A stretch of 64,000 nucleotides of DNA from Planotetraspora phitsanulokensis (GTDB lineage: Bacteria; Actinomycetota; Actinomycetes; Streptosporangiales; Streptosporangiaceae), in the NCBI RefSeq assembly GCF_016863295.1, contig NZ_BOOP01000003.1:62001-126000 (forward strand), given 5' to 3'. Position numbers and translations under genes: made by a program. Under the pieces are notes generated by a model. The model was given only the letters and a program-made list of their open reading frames with translations, did no database searches and had not been told where the DNA came from. The first letter of the stretch is position 1; each line of letters starts with the position of its first letter. Shown in pieces: positions 7,333-16,102 of the stretch.

Positions 7333-10300
7333 TCAGTTCGAGCCGGTGACCGTGAAGGGCACCTCCACCCGGGCCGCCGAGTCTGCGCCGGCCAGCGTGA
7401 CACTGGTCGAACCGGGCTTGGCCGTACCGGGAACGCTGACGGTCTGTCCGGTGACGATGCCGTCGCCGTTCGCGTGGACGGTGGTGGCGGACAGGCCGTC
7501 ACCGAAGGTGATCGTGACCGCCTCGCCCGGGGCGAACCCGTTGGCGTCGATCACGATCGCCGTGCCGCGAGGCCCGGAGGTCGCGGAGGCGAGCGCCTCC
7601 GGCCGGTACACCGGCGCCGCGGGCTGCTCGGTCACCTGCACGGTCGCCGTCGCCGGTGTCTGCGAGGACGTGCCGGCGGCGGTGACGGAGTACAGGCCGG
7701 GCTCGGCGTCATCGGACGCCTCGACCGACGCGTGCACCGCTCCCGTCGACGATGCCTCGACCGTCAGGCTCCGCACCGGGCTGGTGCCGAGCTTCACGGT
7801 CACCTGCTCGCCGGCGGCGAACCCGCTGCCGTTGACGGTGATCGGGGCGCCGGCGAGAGCCGACGGCGTCACCGCGATCGACGGCTGCCGCCCGGACCCC
7901 GCCACCGTCACGGTGAAGGACTCGGTGCGGCTCGACCGCGTGTCCCACGAGGTGACGTGCACCGTGTAGGTGCCCTCCTGGGCGTAGGTGTGCCGTCCGC
8001 TGATCGCGCCGGACGCGTCCACGACGGCGTCGTCGGGAACCGTGCCGTCGCCCCACTGGACACGTGCGTGGTAGCCCGCCGAGCCGGGGACGCCGCCGGT
8101 GACGGAACCGAGGTCCGCCGAGAGGGCCTGCCCCGCGGTGGCCTTCTGGGCCTGCGGTGCGGTGGTCTCCAGCGTGGGGGCCGGCGTACCGTCGTCGGCG
8201 ACGGCGAACACGTGGATCCTGCCCGCCGAGCCCGGGTCGCCGGTCTGCGCCGGCAGGGTCACCGAGACCAGCTTCTTGCCCGCCGGGATCTGGTACGGCG
8301 CGGTGGCGAACAGGAACGGCTGCGCGCTGTCCCTGCTGGTGCCGTACAGCCGGTACGCCGCCTTGGCGACGACGATGTTGCCGTACGACGGAGTGCCGTT
8401 GGCGTTGCCGCCCAGCGTCCAGTCGCTCATCTGGATCGGGAGGGTCGCGGCGCTGCCGTCGCTGAACGTCGCGGTGGCGGTGGTGCTCTGGTTGCCCTGA
8501 GTACCCGCGCCGATGAACGAGATGCTCTTCGCGTCGTCCGGCAGGTCGAGCACGATCGTCTTGCCGTTGCCGGTCGCGTCGTCCGCCTGCCCCGCCGGGA
8601 TCTCCGGCAGAGTGAAGTGCAGCGCCGTACCGGGAACGTCGTGACGCTCGCCCTGGGTCACGCCGGCCGCCTCGAGAGCGGCGCGGGAGTACGCCCACGA
8701 CTTGGCGTCGCAGTTCGCCGCGACGACACCCTGGTCGCCGATGCACACGGTGTCGAAGGCCGCGGTGAGGCCGGAGTCCGGCACGTAGGCCACGTCGACC
8801 CCGGCCGTGTCCGAACCCTGCCCGTCGCCGTCGGTGACCGTGACGCCGGCCTGGTGGTAACCCGGCGTGGCGTAGGTGTGCGAGCCGGTGACGTTGTACA
8901 CGCCGCGCGAGCTCAGGGTCACGGTGCCCGGGGTGGCCGGCGTGCCGTCGCCCCAGTCGATCGTGGCCTGGTAACCGCTCGCGTCGCCACCGGTGACGGT
9001 GGCCAGCGGCGCCGACACCGCGGCGCCGGACCTCGCCTGGACGCCGCTGACGGCGGTCACCGCGATGTCGTCACCGGTGAGCTGGACGTCGCCGCCGGAG
9101 AGCAACTCGATCTCGGACAGGTTCGTCTGCGTGGCGCCGACGGACTCCGTCACCACCAGGCGGAACTGCGTGAACCGTCCCGGATGGTCGATCTTGAAGG
9201 ACCGGGTCTGGTTCCGCCACGGGAAGACCTCTCCCTTACGGGAGTCGACAGTGGTCCAGGTGATCCCGTTCTTGGAGCCCTGCAGGCGCCAGTCCGCGGG
9301 GTCTCCCGCGCTCGCCCCCGAGGTGAGGGTGTAGTACGTCGGCTTCTGCTTGCCTCCGCGGTAGGTCCAGTTCACCTGCGGCGTGCCGGTGGCGAAGGTC
9401 ATCTGCGTGGTCGACGTGTCGTCGAACAGCTTCGACGCGTCCTGGCCCCCGGTCGCGGTCGCGGTGCCGAGACCCGGACCCGTGGTGTCCTGGAACGGCT
9501 TGGGCGCCTCGTCGCCCTTGGTCAGCGACGGCGGGGCGTCGTGCTTGCCGGTACCCCAGGACGACGGCTCCGAGCCCATCTGGAAGTCGATCCTGCCGCC
9601 GCGGGCGAGCTCGGACGAGTCGATGGACACCGAGTGCTGCGTCCTGCCGTTGACCTTCACGCTCTGCACGTAGACGTTCTTCGTGCTGTTGTCCGGCGCG
9701 TTGACCACGATGTCGCCGGTCTTGCGGTGGACGGTCATCTGGGTGAACTGCGGCGAGCCGATGGCCCAGTTGGACGAGCCGGCCTGCAGCGGGTAGATGC
9801 CGAGCGAGCTGAGGACGTACCACGACGACATCTCGCCGTTGTCCTCGTCGCCCAGGTAGCCCTGGCCGATCTCGCTGCCGACGTAGAGGCGCTGCAGGAT
9901 CTCCCGCACGATCGCCTGCGTCTTGGAGGGCGCCCCGGCGTAGTCGTACATGTACGGGATGTGGTGCGAGGGCTGGTTGCTCATGCCGAGCTGGCCCAGG
10001 CGCACCGCACGCGCTTCGAGCATCTCGTGGATCGTCGTGCCGTACCCACCGACGTGGTCGGCGTTCTCCGGGGTGGCGAAGAACTCGTCGAGCTTGTCCC
10101 GCAGAGCCTTCTGCCCGCCGAACAGGTTGGCCAGGCCCTGGCCGTCCTGCTGCGCGGTGAACGCGAAGTTCCACCCGTTGGTCTCGGTGTAGACGCCGCC
10201 CCAGTCGAGCGGGTCGCCGGTCAGGAAGTTGCCGGAGGCGTCACGCCCGCGGAAGAACTTCGTCTTGTCGTCGAAGAGGTTGACGTAGTTGCGAGCCCGC

Positions 10301-12936
10301 TCGAGGAAGTACTCGGACTCCTCCTTGAGCCTGGCGCGCTCCGACTTCGGCGTGGCCGGGTCCTTGGCCAGGGCCGCGCCCATGTTGCCGATGCCGTAGT
10401 CGTTGATGAAGCCCTCGAGGGCCCACGACACGGACTCGCCGGTGGAGGTCGGCGTGTAGCCGAGGAACAGCGAGGTCTCGATGCCCTTGCGGCCGACCTC
10501 GCTGCGCCCGGAGGCGACGGTCGCGTCCTTCACCGCGGAGTCGTACGCGGCGAGCGGGTCGGGCAGCTTGACGCCGTTGAGGTAGGCCTCGGCCAGTGCG
10601 ACGTTGGCGCTGGTGCCGGTCATCAGGTCGGCGTAGCCGGGAGACGACCAGCGGGCGACCCAACCGCCGTCACGGTACTGCTGGACGAACCCGTCGGCGA
10701 TCTTGGCCGCGATGTCCGGGTACAGCAGCGAGTACGCGGGCCACACCGTGCGGTAGGTGTCCCAGAACCCGTTGTTGACGTAGATCTGCCCGTCGACGAT
10801 CTTCGCGCCGGTCTGCGTGGCGGTCGACGCGCCGGTCGGCGCCGACACCGGGCTGGCGTACTGCCAGTGCGGCTTGTCGGCGGTGCCGGTGTTCTCCGAC
10901 TGCGAGTTCGGATACAGGTTCAGCCGGTACAGGTTCGAGTACAGCGAAACCCGCTGCGTGTCGCTCGCGCCCCGCACCTCGATCCGGCCGAGGCGGTCCT
11001 GCCAGGCCGCGGTGGCGGCGGCGTGGATCTGGTCGAAGCTCTTGCCGGTGACCTCGAAGTCGAGGTTCCTGTGCGCCTGGTCGACCGAGATGAACGACGT
11101 CGCGATGCGCAGCGTCACCTGCCGCGTCGCGGACAGGTCGAAGGTGGCCGCCGTGGCGGTGGTCGCCGTCGGCGCCCGGTCGAACGTGCCCGACACGAAC
11201 ATCCGGCTGCGACCGGCCGACAGGCCGCTTCCGTTGTCGACCCAGCCGGTGAACGTGCCGTCGGAGCCGATGGTGAACGTGCCGTTGTAGAAGACGAGGC
11301 TTCCGGTGGTCTGCCCGGCCGGGAAGGTGAACTGCATGATGCCGCCGTGGTCGGTGGGCGACATCTGCGCGTTCAGGCCGTTCTGCAGCGTGACTCCGTA
11401 GAAGTCCGGCTGTGCGACCTCGTCGTCGTGACTGAAGGCGACGGCGCGGTTGCTCGGCGCTCCGGTGAGCGGTCCGCCCGCGAGCACCGGCATGACCGAC
11501 ATCTGGTTGCGGTCGCCCATCCACGGGCTGGGCTCGTGCGAGATCTCCAGGCCCTGCAGCATGGGCAGGTTAGCCGCGTTGTTGGCCCGCTGGTAGTCGT
11601 ACTCCCAGTTGTTGGACGCGGCGTTGGTGACCGGCGTGAAGAAGTTGAAGCCGTTGGGCACCGCCGAGAGCGGCAGGTTGTTGCCGCGCGAGAACCCGCC
11701 CGTCGCGTTGGTTCCGCGCCGGGTGTCGACGTAGTCGGTCAGGCTGGAGCCGTCGATCGGCGCCGGAACGCCCGTCACGACGATGTCGTCGAGCCAGCCC
11801 TGGAACCGGGTCGTGTCCGTCGCCTGGGGGTCGTCGTAGGCGAGCAGGATGCGGTCGATCGTCTTGCCGTCCGCGACGGCTCCGATCTCGGACTGCACCG
11901 CGTTCCACTCGTCGGTGTACAGCACCTTCGAGGCACCCTGCCCGGCCGCCGTGAGCGGGTAACCGTGCTGGTCGAGGGGGGAACGGCTGCTCAGGTAGCT
12001 GCCGTCGGTGAAGTGCAGGTCGACGGCCACGTAGGTCGACGGGTACCGCGCGTCGTCGGCGGTGAACTCGGGGAAGACCTTGTAGGACAACCGGGTCTTG
12101 GGCCCGACCGGGATGTCGACGTCGAACAGCTTGTTGGTGGCGTGCGCGCGGCCGCCGGCCTGGGCGTAGCCCGCGTACCGCACCGCGGTCACTCCGGTGA
12201 ACCCGGCCCCGGGCTTCATGTTGGCGCCGTCGACCGGACCCGGACCGGCGACGCTGACCATCGGGGTGGCCGGCCGCACGACGTCCGAGCCGTCGCTGAT
12301 GTTCCAGTCGGCGAGCTGGATGATCGAGTCACCGGAGTTCGCGGTGACGTTCAGCCGGTAGTACGTGTAGGCGGTCGTGTTGGTGAAGCTGTAGGTGTTC
12401 GTGGCGAACCGCCCGCTGAAGCTCACCCCCGTCCGCTTGTCCAGGTCGGTCCACTCGTTGCCGTCGTTCGACCCCTGAACCGCGAAGTCCCTGGGGTCGC
12501 GGCCCGGCGCGTCGTTCGCGGAGGTCAGGGCGTACTTCTTCACCACCACGGGCTGGGCCATCTGGTAGGTCACCCAGCCGGCACGGCTGAACGCCAGCCA
12601 CTTGGTCGACGAGTCGTCGTCCTTGAGCTTCGCGGCGACTTCGCCCGGCGGGTTCTCCGCGCTCGCGGTCACCGCGCTGATCTGGCTGAGCACGCTTCCG
12701 GGCAGTCCGGGGTTGGATCCGCTCAGGTTCGCCTGGACCGGCTTGCCGTCCGCGGTCTCGACGGTGCTCGCCGCGGCTTGCGGGTCGGCCGTCTCGAACG
12801 AGGAGCGGAAGTCGCCGGGCGGCGCCGCGGCGCTCGCGGCGGGTACGCCGACGAGCATCCACACCGGCAGCGACAGCGCGGTGGCCGCGGCTATCCGCCG
12901 GAGGGACAGGAGGCGGGCTATGGGGGAATGGGGCAT
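7333..12936 (-). CDS. Secreted multidomain GH92 alpha-mannosidase with F5/8C and PKD modules
   Basis: An 1867-residue extracellular glycosidase. I start it at ATG 12936 (GAAAGG nine bases upstream), where the product opens with a signal peptide ending ASA near residue 36; an in-frame ATG at 13080 lacks one. Order of domains: F5/8-type C carbohydrate-binding fold (about 88-216), beta domain (220-395), GH92 N-terminal sandwich and catalytic (alpha/alpha)6 domain (400-1135), a second F5/8C (1145-1280), a PKD-like domain (1285-1375), a large beta domain (1385-1590), another PKD-like domain and two IPT-like Ig folds to the end. GH92 signatures include WDTYRTVWP and DEDNGEMSSWYVLSSLGIYP. GH92 enzymes are Ca2+-dependent inverting alpha-mannosidases acting on mannan or N-glycans. 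A LacI-type operator lies upstream at 13279. Confidence 0.93.
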   Translation of the reverse strand: MPHSPIARLLSLRRIAAATALSLPVWMLVGVPAASAAAPPGDFRSSFETADPQAAASTVETADGKPVQANLSGSNPGLPGSVLSQISAVTASAENPPGEVAAKLKDDDSSTKWLAFSRAGWVTYQMAQPVVVKKYALTSANDAPGRDPRDFAVQGSNDGNEWTDLDKRTGVSFSGRFATNTYSFTNTTAYTYYRLNVTANSGDSIIQLADWNISDGSDVVRPATPMVSVAGPGPVDGANMKPGAGFTGVTAVRYAGYAQAGGRAHATNKLFDVDIPVGPKTRLSYKVFPEFTADDARYPSTYVAVDLHFTDGSYLSSRSPLDQHGYPLTAAGQGASKVLYTDEWNAVQSEIGAVADGKTIDRILLAYDDPQATDTTRFQGWLDDIVVTGVPAPIDGSSLTDYVDTRRGTNATGGFSRGNNLPLSAVPNGFNFFTPVTNAASNNWEYDYQRANNAANLPMLQGLEISHEPSPWMGDRNQMSVMPVLAGGPLTGAPSNRAVAFSHDDEVAQPDFYGVTLQNGLNAQMSPTDHGGIMQFTFPAGQTTGSLVFYNGTFTIGSDGTFTGWVDNGSGLSAGRSRMFVSGTFDRAPTATTATAATFDLSATRQVTLRIATSFISVDQAHRNLDFEVTGKSFDQIHAAATAAWQDRLGRIEVRGASDTQRVSLYSNLYRLNLYPNSQSENTGTADKPHWQYASPVSAPTGASTATQTGAKIVDGQIYVNNGFWDTYRTVWPAYSLLYPDIAAKIADGFVQQYRDGGWVARWSSPGYADLMTGTSANVALAEAYLNGVKLPDPLAAYDSAVKDATVASGRSEVGRKGIETSLFLGYTPTSTGESVSWALEGFINDYGIGNMGAALAKDPATPKSERARLKEESEYFLERARNYVNLFDDKTKFFRGRDASGNFLTGDPLDWGGVYTETNGWNFAFTAQQDGQGLANLFGGQKALRDKLDEFFATPENADHVGGYGTTIHEMLEARAVRLGQLGMSNQPSHHIPYMYDYAGAPSKTQAIVREILQRLYVGSEIGQGYLGDEDNGEMSSWYVLSSLGIYPLQAGSSNWAIGSPQFTQMTVHRKTGDIVVNAPDNSTKNVYVQSVKVNGRTQHSVSIDSSELARGGRIDFQMGSEPSSWGTGKHDAPPSLTKGDEAPKPFQDTTGPGLGTATATGGQDASKLFDDTSTTQMTFATGTPQVNWTYRGGKQKPTYYTLTSGASAGDPADWRLQGSKNGITWTTVDSRKGEVFPWRNQTRSFKIDHPGRFTQFRLVVTESVGATQTNLSEIELLSGGDVQLTGDDIAVTAVSGVQARSGAAVSAPLATVTGGDASGYQATIDWGDGTPATPGTVTLSSRGVYNVTGSHTYATPGYHQAGVTVTDGDGQGSDTAGVDVAYVPDSGLTAAFDTVCIGDQGVVAANCDAKSWAYSRAALEAAGVTQGERHDVPGTALHFTLPEIPAGQADDATGNGKTIVLDLPDDAKSISFIGAGTQGNQSTTATATFSDGSAATLPIQMSDWTLGGNANGTPSYGNIVVAKAAYRLYGTSRDSAQPFLFATAPYQIPAGKKLVSVTLPAQTGDPGSAGRIHVFAVADDGTPAPTLETTAPQAQKATAGQALSADLGSVTGGVPGSAGYHARVQWGDGTVPDDAVVDASGAISGRHTYAQEGTYTVHVTSWDTRSSRTESFTVTVAGSGRQPSIAVTPSALAGAPITVNGSGFAAGEQVTVKLGTSPVRSLTVEASSTGAVHASVEASDDAEPGLYSVTAAGTSSQTPATATVQVTEQPAAPVYRPEALASATSGPRGTAIVIDANGFAPGEAVTITFGDGLSATTVHANGDGIVTGQTVSVPGTAKPGSTSVTLAGADSAARVEVPFTVTGSN

Positions 12937-13111
12937 GGACGGGGGCCTTTCGACTCGATGGGGGTCGAGAGCGTCGAATGTCGGGGTGACGACCCTGGGT
13001 GCCGCGGTCGATCGACTGCGACGGAGCGCGGACGCGCCTGCCGGGCGCTCGGGCCGGCCGTGCTTCGGGCCGGCCTTCATCGGCCTGGAGCGGTCCGGCT
13101 CCGGCGGCCGA

Positions 13112-13201
13112 TCAGCGCGGGCCGGTGCCGGGCGAGGTGCCGTGAGGCGGCGCGAACCGCCACGGCCGCTGCCGTGAGTTCGTATGGAGATGTTGAGCCA
13201 T
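13112..13201 (-). CDS. Possible 29-aa leader ORF upstream of the GH92 gene
   Basis: Between the operator at 13279-13290 and the GH92 start lies an untranslated stretch of about 340 bases. On the minus strand ATG 13201, seven bases after GGAGC, opens 29 codons ending in TGA. The product is Arg/Pro/His-rich (starts MAQHLHTNSRQRPWRF). It resembles no family I can name. It is listed because a second small leader ORF precedes the transporter operon of the same regulon. It could be chance. Confidence 0.3.
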   Translation of the reverse strand: MAQHLHTNSRQRPWRFAPPHGTSPGTGPR

Positions 13202-13278
13202 GCGAAAGCTCCACGAGGGGTCGTTGGGCTCGCGCAAGCGCACCCGGCTGCAGATCGCGGCTAGCCTGATCCCTCTAA

Positions 13279-13290
13279 GACAACGTTGTC
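13279..13290. promoter_or_regulatory. LacI-family operator at the GH92 promoter
   Basis: Perfect 12-base palindrome GACAACGTTGTC. On the minus strand it overlaps TTGACA (complement of 13287-13292), a consensus -35 element; CAGGCT 18 bases further is an acceptable -10. Repressor binding would therefore block GH92 transcription. The same palindrome is found at 14322-14333, next to the LacI gene. Confidence 0.8.
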
Positions 13291-13347
13291 AAGAGCGATC
13301 CCGTAACCTGGCGGAAACAGGCTGTTCGTTTCCCCGGTTCAGCGGGG

Positions 13348-14304
13348 TCAGGTGAGCGAGGCGACGCCGCGGCCGGCGTAGGCCTCCGGGGCGAGCACCA
13401 ACGCGGCGGCGCCGACCAGGCCGGCGGCGTTGCCGAGGCTCGCCGTCGTCACCGTCAGCTCCCGCAGGAAGGCCAGCCGGCCGTGTTCGGCGATGGCCTC
13501 CCGCAGCGGCGGGAAGAGCAGGTCGTGGGCGGCCGCGACACCGCCGCCGATCACCACCCGGGACAGGTCGCAGATGGCGGCCGTCGAGACGATGCCGGCC
13601 GCGAGGGAACGGCCCGAACGCCGGAACGCCTCGTTCGCGTGCGGATCTCCGGTCCGGGCCGCGTCCGCGAGGTCCACCCCGGTCGGCGCGGGCACGGGCG
13701 CCTGCCACCCCGCGCTCAGCGCCCACGCGACCATGCTCGGGCCGCTGCTCATCGCCTCGACACAGCCTCGGCCCCCGCACGGGCAGGGAACGCCGTCCAG
13801 GTCGACGACCATGTGGCCGATGTGGCCCGCGTTGCCGGTCGGGCCCGCCACCAGGCGACCGGCCTGGATCAGGCCGCCGCCGACCCCGGTGGACACGACG
13901 ATGGCCAGCAGGTCGTCGACGCCCTGCCCGGCGCCGCGCCAGTGCTCCCCCACCGCGGCGCAACTGCCGTCGCCGGCCAGTCTGACCGGGACGCCGGGGA
14001 CCAACTCGGCGAGACGGTCGAGGAGCGGGAAACGGCGCCACGCCGGGATGTTGACCGGGCTGATCGAGCCCTCCGGCAGATGGATCGGGCCGGCCGAGCC
14101 CACACCGACTCCGACCACCCGCCCGGTGCCGGCCACCGCGCGCAGGTCCGCGACGAGTTCGGCCACCGGCAGCCAGACCTCCTCAGGGTCCGGAGACCCG
14201 GCGGTGGGCCGCACCCGGCGTTCCGCGACGGTCCCGTCGGTGGCGACCAGCGCGGCCGCGACCTTGGTTCCGCCGATGTCGACGGCGAGGGCGAAGTCGG
14301 ACAT
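13348..14304 (-). CDS. ROK-family sugar kinase
   Basis: A 318-residue cytoplasmic sugar kinase of the ROK family. The phosphate loop DIGGTK is at 9-14, the catalytic Asp is Asp112 in AGDGSCAA, and the ROK zinc site is complete: His164 in GHIGHM and Cys174, Cys176 and Cys181 in CPCGGRGC. ROK kinases phosphorylate glucose, mannose, fructose or N-acetyl amino sugars at the expense of ATP. Lying between the alpha-mannosidase and the LacI regulator, mannose or glucose is the most likely substrate (inference). ATG 14304 has AGGAG four bases upstream. The palindromic operator at 14322-14333 lies 18 bases above the start. Confidence 0.92.
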   Translation of the reverse strand: MSDFALAVDIGGTKVAAALVATDGTVAERRVRPTAGSPDPEEVWLPVAELVADLRAVAGTGRVVGVGVGSAGPIHLPEGSISPVNIPAWRRFPLLDRLAELVPGVPVRLAGDGSCAAVGEHWRGAGQGVDDLLAIVVSTGVGGGLIQAGRLVAGPTGNAGHIGHMVVDLDGVPCPCGGRGCVEAMSSGPSMVAWALSAGWQAPVPAPTGVDLADAARTGDPHANEAFRRSGRSLAAGIVSTAAICDLSRVVIGGGVAAAHDLLFPPLREAIAEHGRLAFLRELTVTTASLGNAAGLVGAAALVLAPEAYAGRGVASLT

Positions 14305-14321
14305 GCTACTCCTATTGCTCG

Positions 14322-14333
14322 GACAACGTTGTC
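14322..14333. promoter_or_regulatory. LacI-family operator in the ROK-LacI divergent spacer
   Basis: A second perfect GACAACGTTGTC, centred in the short spacer between the start of the ROK kinase (14304, minus) and the LacI regulator (14369, plus). One bound repressor can control both directions, giving autoregulation. Confidence 0.85.
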
Positions 14334-14368
14334 ACAATAGCGGTCGGTCTGCCGGTATGGTTCGTCGC

Positions 14369-15400
14369 ATGGCTAGCGACGTCGGCCGTACGAAGCGGCC
14401 CACCATGGTGGACGTGGCGACCCGTGCCGGCGTGAGCCTGAAGACCGTCTCGCGGGTCGTGAACAACGTGCCGCACGTCCAGCCCGAGCTTGTCGAGCGG
14501 GTCCTCGCCGCCGTGGCCGAGCTCGGTTTCCGCCGCAATCCGTCGGCCAGCTCGCTGCGCTCCGGACAGGCGACCGCCACGATCGGGCTGCTGATCGAGG
14601 AGATCGCCAACCCCTTCTACGCGACGATCGCGGGAGCCGCGGCCGAGGTCGCCCGACTGCACGACACGATGCTCATCATCGCCAGCTCCGAGGAGGATCC
14701 GGCGCGCGAGCGGCAACTGCTGCAGGACATGTGCGCACGCCGCGTCGACGGGCTGATCGTGGTGCCGGCCGGTGACGATCACTCGTTCCTGCGCGCCGAG
14801 GTGGAGCTCGGCACCCCCATGGTCTTCCTCGACCGGCCGGCCGGAGGGCTGATCGCCGACACGGTGCTGCTCGACAACCGCGGAGGCGCGCGGGCCGGGG
14901 TGCGCCGGCTCGTCGACGACGGCCACCGCAGGATCGGCGTCCTGCTCGACTCGCTCAACGTCTACACGATGCGCGAGCGGCTCGACGGCGCGCAGGACGC
15001 GCTGGCCCCGGCCGGCGTGCCGTACGACACCCGACTGGTCCGCGACGGCGTCCGTGATCCGGTGGACGCCGCCAGGGTCGTCTCGGAGATGCTCGACCGG
15101 CCCGATCCCCCCACCGCGTTCTTCAGCCTGAACAACCGGATCACCCTCGGGGTGATCGAGGAACTGCACCGGCGCGGCAGCGACGCCGCGCTGCTCGGGT
15201 TCGACGACTTCGACGTCGCCCGGCTGGTGCCGTACCCGCTGACGGTGATCGCCTACGACACCCGCGAGCTGGCCCGGGCCGCCACCGAGTTGCTGTTCCG
15301 CCGGATCGGAGGGGACCGGTCCTGGCCGCGGACGGTGGTGCTCCCCACCGAACTGGTCGCGCGGGGCGCCTCGGCACGCCGAGCCGGCCACGCGCCCTGA
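14369..15400 (+). CDS. LacI-family transcriptional repressor of the mannosidase/sugar transport regulon
   Basis: A 343-residue regulator. The N-terminal helix-turn-helix is canonical (MVDVATRAGVSLKTVSRVVN), followed by the hinge helix region and a periplasmic-binding-protein-like sensor domain (starts TIGLLIEEIANPFYA, contains GLIVVPAGDD, RIGVLLDS, LLGFDDFD). ATG 14369 is chosen because it keeps the usual distance to the HTH; ATG 14357 in frame is possible. Neither has a strong ribosome site. Three near-identical palindromes at the neighbouring operons mark its probable targets; the inducer is likely a monosaccharide or disaccharide released by the GH92 enzyme (inference). Confidence 0.93.
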   Translation: MASDVGRTKRPTMVDVATRAGVSLKTVSRVVNNVPHVQPELVERVLAAVAELGFRRNPSASSLRSGQATATIGLLIEEIANPFYATIAGAAAEVARLHDTMLIIASSEEDPARERQLLQDMCARRVDGLIVVPAGDDHSFLRAEVELGTPMVFLDRPAGGLIADTVLLDNRGGARAGVRRLVDDGHRRIGVLLDSLNVYTMRERLDGAQDALAPAGVPYDTRLVRDGVRDPVDAARVVSEMLDRPDPPTAFFSLNNRITLGVIEELHRRGSDAALLGFDDFDVARLVPYPLTVIAYDTRELARAATELLFRRIGGDRSWPRTVVLPTELVARGASARRAGHAP

Positions 15401-15421
15401 CCGTCTCCGCGCGCTCCGATC

Positions 15422-15468
15422 GGCCCGCCGTACGGCGTGGGCCGCACCGGCCCCGCCCTGCGGCCGGT
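15422..15468 (+). terminator. Terminator region after the LacI gene
   Basis: Two adjacent hairpins follow the LacI stop: GGCCCGCC pairing with GGCGTGGGCC at 15422-15443, and a 7-base stem ACCGGCC/GGCCGGT at 15446-15468. Neither has a T-tract, which is normal in high-GC genomes. Confidence 0.5.
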
Positions 15469-15543
15469 CGGGGGATCGTACGAGGTGAGACGCCTAGAAA
15501 GATGCCCGCGCGTCACGAAATGGCCACATTGGAACGGGCCGAG

Positions 15544-15601
15544 TTGACACGCCCGTAACGCGGGTGGAGTCTCTACCCGCTGCCTGCCTGACAACGATGT
15601 C
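15544..15601 (+). promoter_or_regulatory. Promoter and third LacI-type operator of the sugar ABC operon
   Basis: TTGACA at 15544-15549 is a consensus -35; a weak -10 (GAGTCT) follows after 17 bases. Downstream at 15590-15601 lies GACAACGATGTC, which differs from the two perfect operators at 13279 and 14322 by one base. The site lies about 370 bases before the 43-aa ORF and 500 bases before mmsA, so the transcript has a long leader. Between 15602 and 15970 I see no convincing gene. Confidence 0.65.
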
Positions 15602-15917
15602 ACGCCCGATAGGAGGGAACCAAGATCGATATGCTTGCCGACCTCTCCTCCCCCGGCGACGTGTCCCGTCAGGAAGTCCCCGCACGCACGGATACGCCTG
15701 CCGATCCGCATCGGGGTGAAAACCCCCAGTACGATCGCTTTCGGCGGCCGTCGTCACCCCCCGCCCATGACGAGGCGGCCGTGCATCGCCGGCAGTCCAT
15801 CGCAGCCCCTGGCCGCGTGCGACTGCGGGGCCGACACGCGTCGATCACCCCCAGATCAGGCGAACTGTCCGAGAAATAAGCGAGTGGGGTTCCAGTGACC
15901 CCTTCGTCTTCGAAATC

Positions 15918-15947
15918 GTTCAGGCAGCGGAAGAAAGTCGCCTGAAC
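15918..15947 (+). promoter_or_regulatory. Leader hairpin before the small ORF
   Basis: GTTCAGGC and its complement GCCTGAAC form an 8-base stem with a 14-base loop, ending 13 bases before the ribosome site GGAGGCAACA of the 43-aa ORF. It could affect mRNA stability or initiation. Function is inferred from position only. Confidence 0.35.
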
Positions 15948-15970
15948 AGACGACGACCCCGGAGGCAACA

Positions 15971-16102
15971 ATGTCAGAGGAGACGTGGCGCGGCCCCCTG
16001 CAGCCGGACGCGCGCGGATCCCTCCGGCGGCCCAGGGACGGCGATCCCGCCGTCCCTCAGCCGTACCAGGCGCAGGCCCGGAACGGGGTGAGCCGACCAT
16101 GA
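15971..16102 (+). CDS. 43-aa ORF translationally coupled to mmsA
   Basis: ATG 15971 directly follows GGAGGCAACA, the best ribosome site in the region, and opens 43 codons. Its stop TGA (16100-16102) overlaps the mmsA start ATG (16099-16101) as ATGA, the same coupling seen between mmsA and mmsB. The product starts [16 protein letters not shown], is Pro/Arg/Gln-rich, hydrophilic and has no membrane segment. I recognise no family. The layout implies that ribosomes reading it deliver translation to mmsA, as a coupling peptide or a real small subunit. Confidence 0.6.
   Translation: MSEETWRGPLQPDARGSLRRPRDGDPAVPQPYQAQARNGVSRP

Noticed and set aside
12937-13080. N-terminal extension of the GH92 protein to ATG 13080
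   Set aside because: The extension is Arg/Pro-rich and would bury the signal peptide; ATG 12936 has its own ribosome site and gives a proper export signal.
7474-13269. A plus-strand frame of more than 1900 codons opposite the GH92 gene
   Set aside because: High-GC antisense shadow. It lacks any domain, is full of Arg/Val/Gly runs, and the minus strand encodes a complete signal peptide and GH92 signatures.
15631-15879. 82-codon ORF in the leader of the ABC operon, near AGGAGG
   Set aside because: The purine-rich site is about 16 bases from the ATG, too far, and the product is of low complexity. The 43-codon ORF at 15971 has much better signals.
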